Below, one piece after another: positions 60,662 through 64,000 of a stretch of 64,000 nucleotides of DNA; positions within the stretch are counted from its first letter, which is position 1; each line of letters opens with the position of its first letter. The notes below the pieces were generated by a model. The model was not told the origin of the DNA, did not search any database, and worked only from the letters and a program-made list of their open reading frames with translations. Source of the DNA: Candidatus Gastranaerophilales bacterium (lineage in GTDB: Bacteria; Cyanobacteriota; Vampirovibrionia; Gastranaerophilales; Gastranaerophilaceae); the NCBI GenBank assembly GCA_944326455.1, contig CALVEA010000002.1, positions 88,885 to 152,884 of the forward strand, read 5' to 3'. The position numbers and the translations under genes are program-made.

Positions 60662-60823
60662 ATGCGCATGATGAGGATGAGAACCCATCAAGGCGGAGCC
60701 TTTAAAAAGGTTCGAGCGCGAGGCGGCAGAGAGCGGAGTGTTTTGCAAAAGTATGAAATACTGAAGCAAAATACGCAGACTCGTTTAACGCCGCCGAGCA
60801 AGACAATCCCATCAGGTGCATTA
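60660..60823 (+). ncRNA. Candidate structured RNA of about 164 nt
   Basis: Nested pairings: closing stem 60660-60676 with 60807-60823 (15 of 17 positions paired, some G-U); hairpin AGCCTT/AAGGTT (60697-60712, loop TAAA); stem GGCGGC (60722-60727) with GCCGCC (60790-60795); a 9-bp stem GTGTTTTGC (60738-60746) with GCAAAATAC (60766-60774); and a tip hairpin AGTAT/ATACT (60750-60762). It is richer in G+C than its surroundings. No known RNA family is recognised. Strand is assumed from its position after the tRNA-type terminator and is uncertain. Confidence 0.45.
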
Positions 60824-60849
60824 TTTTAAAAACTATCCTGAGAATAAAT

Positions 60850-61845
60850 TTATGACTGAATATACATATTTGAAATTATTGTTGCAAGTTTTTGCAGAGG
60901 GTCTCTATTATCTTTATAAAAATCGTCGTATTCAATAAAATTTATTTTAAAATAATTCTTGTCTAATACAGCTTTATATATTTTAGCCTTTGGATAATTT
61001 TGTTTGCACAATGTTATAATTTTATTTTCATTTTGTTTATCAATATTACAGCCTAAATATATGGCTGTTATATGATTTATAAATAGAGGTAGATGCAGAT
61101 TTTTGGCAGTATTAGATATTTCTGTTTCAAAGTTTTTTAGAGCTGTATCATCAACATAACCTTTTAGCAGTTTTGGCAAATTTGTATTAGTCATAAAATT
61201 AAAATAATAGCGCCATTCTTTTTCATATTTCCATATATCACTTTTAGTGTATAAAATCTTTAATATTTCTTGATAGTCATTAGTGTTAATTTTTGAGATA
61301 TCTTGTTTTAGGGTAAAGTCTCCATTTATAAAAGGCGCTTCGTTACTATAAATAACTTTTCTGCAACTGTTGAACAAATTAGCCTCTGTATCAAACTCAA
61401 TAACTGTACCGCTATGATTTTGTGCATAGTGAGACCACATTAAAATATTATCTTTTTCCTGAGTTAAGCATAGAACTCGAAAATCTTCGCATACAGAATC
61501 TCTAGTTCTTTCAATTTCGTCTTTATAACTGATATCACATGTTACATCCGGAAAATCTCTCAAAAGTAAAATAAAGGCTTTTTGTTTGTTTTTATCAAGT
61601 AGTCCTAATTTACGTTCTTGTTTGAGCATATCCAATACGGATTTTCTGTTGTATTCGATATACTTATCCGGACATCTGAAAATAGGTTTACTATCATAAG
61701 GGTCGTTGAAATCTGCGGGAGCGGTCATTCTGATAGCCATACTTTCCAAAATTTTACAGCAAGTATCGGCACTTGTGTATTTGTAAAGTTTCTTGGGAGG
61801 ATATTCTATTAATTCTTCAAGATCTTTAAATTCTTCGTTATTCAT
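60850..61845 (-). CDS. DUF2971-domain protein
   Basis: A 331-residue soluble protein. The opening KLYKYTSADTCCKILESMAIRMTAPADFNDPYDSKP carries the DUF2971 signature (KY-(R/T)...N.F..P..FNDPYD); later CLTQEKDNILMWSHYAQNHSG and FDTEAN fit the same family. DUF2971 proteins are often found near mobile elements and defence genes, but the activity is unknown. It lies just outside the element as I draw it, or at its very edge if the other repeat is the core. Confidence 0.75.
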   Translation of the reverse strand: MNNEEFKDLEELIEYPPKKLYKYTSADTCCKILESMAIRMTAPADFNDPYDSKPIFRCPDKYIEYNRKSVLDMLKQERKLGLLDKNKQKAFILLLRDFPDVTCDISYKDEIERTRDSVCEDFRVLCLTQEKDNILMWSHYAQNHSGTVIEFDTEANLFNSCRKVIYSNEAPFINGDFTLKQDISKINTNDYQEILKILYTKSDIWKYEKEWRYYFNFMTNTNLPKLLKGYVDDTALKNFETEISNTAKNLHLPLFINHITAIYLGCNIDKQNENKIITLCKQNYPKAKIYKAVLDKNYFKINFIEYDDFYKDNRDPLQKLATIISNMYIQS

Positions 61846-61917
61846 AAGCGTATTATAAATTAAGAGTTATAGGACAGTAAGGTTTTAAATCCAACTTAAC
61901 TAAATAATCGGATGTTT

Positions 61918-63297
61918 TTAAATTTTTAGGATAGTAAGAACATCATTATCATTAACCGCTTTTAATGAAGGATTTAGTGAGACGGCTTTTCTGTAATCAT
62001 CCACAAACCCGTCATCATTTAAGTCTCTCTTTATAGCTGCGCGGTAGTAATATGCTTCTGCGTATTCAGGGTTGTGCTGAATTGCCATATTGAAATCAGC
62101 AAGTGCACTTTCTCTGTTTTGCAGGATATATTTTTGTAATGCACGGATATAATAGCATTCAGCCAATTTAGGATTAGCAACAGGTTTTGCTGCTATTTCC
62201 GGGGTTTTTGTAATTGTTTTAGGCGCTTGGGCTATTGTATTAGTGTTATTATTGACTTTATGTACTGCATTTACGGTATTATTTGCTAAGACAGGCTGAG
62301 TCTGTTTAGCAGGTTTTGGTTCTACTTTGACAACGCTTGCTTTTACTTGAGCAGCTTTAACTTCATGAATTGTATTTTGAGCAAGCTTTTGTCTTGCTTG
62401 CTGTTCGGTTCTTGGAATCCTTAACTCTTTGTTGAGTTCAGGTGTGGTATATTTGTAAGCAATCGGTGTTGCCGGCTGAACGAGGGGTTTTTGATTAGAA
62501 GCAATTTCCTTTTCTATTTGAATTTCTTGAACAAGGAACGGATTGTCATCAGCAAGGGCAATTGCGGAGGTGAAATCTTGTTCAGCACCTTCGCTGTCAA
62601 AATAACGTTTCTTTAATCGACCTCTGTTTGCATAAGCGGTAATATCTTCCGGGTCGAGCTTGATTGCTATAGAAAAGTCGCTCAATGCTCCAACATTAAA
62701 GTTCAGCTTTCTTTTTACAACACCTCGGTTATTGAAGGATGCTGAGTCTTTAGGGTTGAGTTGTATAGCAGCGTTATAATCCTCCAGTGCTTCTTCGTCT
62801 TTGTTTGTTTTGGTCATTAAGTTCCCTCTGTTATAGTAAGCATCGGAATAGTCAGGATTAATTTCGATAGCTTTATTATAAGCAGTTAGGGATTCGTCAT
62901 TTCTGCCGAGTTCAGAGAGCGCAACACCGCGGTTATTATAAGCAAAAGCATAATTAGGGTCGATTTTTAGTGCTTCATCGTAATCTTTTAGTGCATCTTC
63001 ACGTTTGTTGATAATGTGTTTAAGATACCCTCTGTTAAGGTAGAATTCTTTGTTTTTAGGCTGAATAGAGATTAATATATCGTAATCTTTTATAGCAGCC
63101 GGAATATCTCCGAGGACATATTTTAGGTAGGCTCTGTTATAAAGCGCATCTATATTATTTGTGTCGGATTCCAAGATGGTGTTATATTTTTCAATATTCT
63201 GCAAAACAGAATCCCTGTCGATTTCAGCTGCAAATACAGGAATTGATAAAAATATAATAAATAATATTATTAGCAGGTTTTTCACCTGGTTTTTCAT
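61918..63297 (-). CDS. Secreted TPR-repeat protein
   Basis: A 459-residue protein with a signal peptide (NLLIILFIIFLSIPVFAAE, cut expected near residue 24), six to seven TPR units (about 30-270, with repeating YNRAYLK/YNNRGVAL patterns), a linker rich in Ala, Lys, Pro, Thr and Val (about 285-385) and one or two more TPRs at the end. It is probably a periplasmic or outer-surface scaffold. Similar in design to the TPR protein at 15114. Confidence 0.82.
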   Translation of the reverse strand: MKNQVKNLLIILFIIFLSIPVFAAEIDRDSVLQNIEKYNTILESDTNNIDALYNRAYLKYVLGDIPAAIKDYDILISIQPKNKEFYLNRGYLKHIINKREDALKDYDEALKIDPNYAFAYNNRGVALSELGRNDESLTAYNKAIEINPDYSDAYYNRGNLMTKTNKDEEALEDYNAAIQLNPKDSASFNNRGVVKRKLNFNVGALSDFSIAIKLDPEDITAYANRGRLKKRYFDSEGAEQDFTSAIALADDNPFLVQEIQIEKEIASNQKPLVQPATPIAYKYTTPELNKELRIPRTEQQARQKLAQNTIHEVKAAQVKASVVKVEPKPAKQTQPVLANNTVNAVHKVNNNTNTIAQAPKTITKTPEIAAKPVANPKLAECYYIRALQKYILQNRESALADFNMAIQHNPEYAEAYYYRAAIKRDLNDDGFVDDYRKAVSLNPSLKAVNDNDVLTILKI

Positions 63298-63393
63298 ACC
63301 GTATCCCTTGTCAAATGTGATATGTGTATGTATCTTAACATAAACAGAATAAATAAAAAGCTAATTATAAAGATTTATTACATCTATTTGACG

Positions 63394-63425
63394 AAAAAAA
63401 GGGCAGAAGCTGAATCCTTCTGCCC
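63394..63425 (-). terminator. Terminator after the DUF1566-like gene
   Basis: GGGCAGAAG (63401-63409) pairs with CTTCTGCCC (63417-63425). On the minus strand it is followed by seven T, so it ends the transcript of the gene stopping at 63452. Confidence 0.85.
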
Positions 63426-63451
63426 GCACAATAGTAATTAAATGTTATCTG

Positions 63452-64000
63452 TTATCTTACACACCAGGCGTATCCGGTACCTCCTTCATTATTAACAAGG
63501 TCGTGTGTAAGAGTTAGATTCTTTGGGACGCTGTTTATAGCAACATTTTGTTCATCTATCCAATATTTACCATTTACTCTTCCCGGGGGTATTTCAGGAA
63601 AATATTCTGTGTTATCAGTAGAATTAGTGGCATTCAGTATAATGAGTGCTTCATTTCTGTTAGGAAGGCGTAACCCCTGAGATTCACAATATTGCTTGGC
63701 ATCATCATAGCTTGATTTATATACATCCTTGGGTTGGATTTTCGCTATTTCAACGCTGTACCATCCTCCATCACATGGATAACTATTTTGGTAATCATCC
63801 ATCTCATATCTATAAGCTTGTGGCATATTGAGAATATTTTTCCTCTGCTCACTGATAAAACTATCCCCGGAGTAGGTTTTATAGCCAAAATAATAGCCGC
63901 CATATTTACCGGGATCATTGGCTGTACAATATTCAATAGGCGGATATAAATCGGCTTCCTGTACAGCTGTTCGTTCTCCAATAGCTTCCGGCATAACCTT
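63452..64000 (-). CDS. C-terminal part of a DUF1566-like extracellular protein (runs off the window)
   Basis: At least 182 residues of a larger protein; the frame is open to the right edge, so the in-frame ATG at 63994 is probably internal. The part shown holds Cys and aromatic-rich sequence, then YDDAKQYCESQGLRLPNRNEALIILNATN, like the (W/L)RLP(T/N)xxE motif of DUF1566 and related lectin-like domains, and KYWIDEQ. It ends GTGYAWCVR. In this lineage such domains often sit behind prepilin leaders; whether that holds here needs the neighbouring sequence. Confidence 0.65.
   Translation of the reverse strand, partial: KVMPEAIGERTAVQEADLYPPIEYCTANDPGKYGGYYFGYKTYSGDSFISEQRKNILNMPQAYRYEMDDYQNSYPCDGGWYSVEIAKIQPKDVYKSSYDDAKQYCESQGLRLPNRNEALIILNATNSTDNTEYFPEIPPGRVNGKYWIDEQNVAINSVPKNLTLTHDLVNNEGGTGYAWCVR

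Noticed and set aside
60805..60820. AATCCCATCAGG as the definite attR core
   Set aside because: It is a longer exact match to the tRNA end than GCCCCATTT, but it would leave the orphan terminator inside the element and break the structured RNA; kept only as an alternative.

Overview
The window is AT-rich bacterial chromosome, most likely from a non-photosynthetic relative of Cyanobacteria (Melainabacteria/Vampirovibrionia, Gastranaerophilales-like, probably gut-associated). The strongest clue is a response regulator (45117-45902) that reads almost like cyanobacterial RpaB. A DprA-like SLOG protein of a type common in Cyanobacteria, a KdsC for Kdo-containing envelope, and prepilin-like surface proteins fit the same placement. 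This is inference from remembered families, not from a search.

From 1 to about 45990 the window is mostly housekeeping: UvrD/PcrA helicase (cut by the left edge), KdsC, ComEC, RluB, CoaE, class II aldolase, RuvC, PolA, TrmD-RimM, PurS-PurQ, NrnA-like phosphoesterase, SecA, purine nucleoside phosphorylase, BioD-like, RsmD, GpmI, a SNF2 helicase, a soluble histidine kinase, IspF, PrmC and RpaB. Unusual items lie among them: a PurD-like protein with broken signature motifs, an array of exactly 107-bp repeats in the fba 3' region, a zinc-ribbon protein with a duplicated domain that heads the rimM-trmD operon, a surface protein joining a type IV prepilin leader to YadA-like head repeats and an S74 self-cleaving chaperone, and an AT-rich upstream motif shared by a CopG-type gene and two other small genes.

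At 45999-46075 is tRNA-His(GTG). A large serine integrase gene runs antisense into it, and its last 16 to 18 codons are tRNA sequence. This marks the left end of an integrated element of about 14.5 kb (roughly 46070 to 60632). The element has a lysogeny-like control region (divergent promoters, a small HTH repressor), small phage-like genes, a second (resolvase-type) serine recombinase, and a possible replication gene with direct repeats upstream. Its cargo is a type I restriction-modification operon: hsdR, hsdM, a RhuM-Fic/Doc protein, a membrane protein of unknown family, hsdS, and a DUF3800 protein. No capsid, portal or conjugation genes are visible, so it looks like a defence-carrying integrative element or satellite. 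The displaced terminator that probably once followed tRNA-His lies at the right end, followed by a strongly structured candidate RNA of about 164 nt.

From 60850 to the right edge are a DUF2971 gene, a secreted TPR protein and the C-terminal part of a DUF1566-like extracellular protein that runs off the window.
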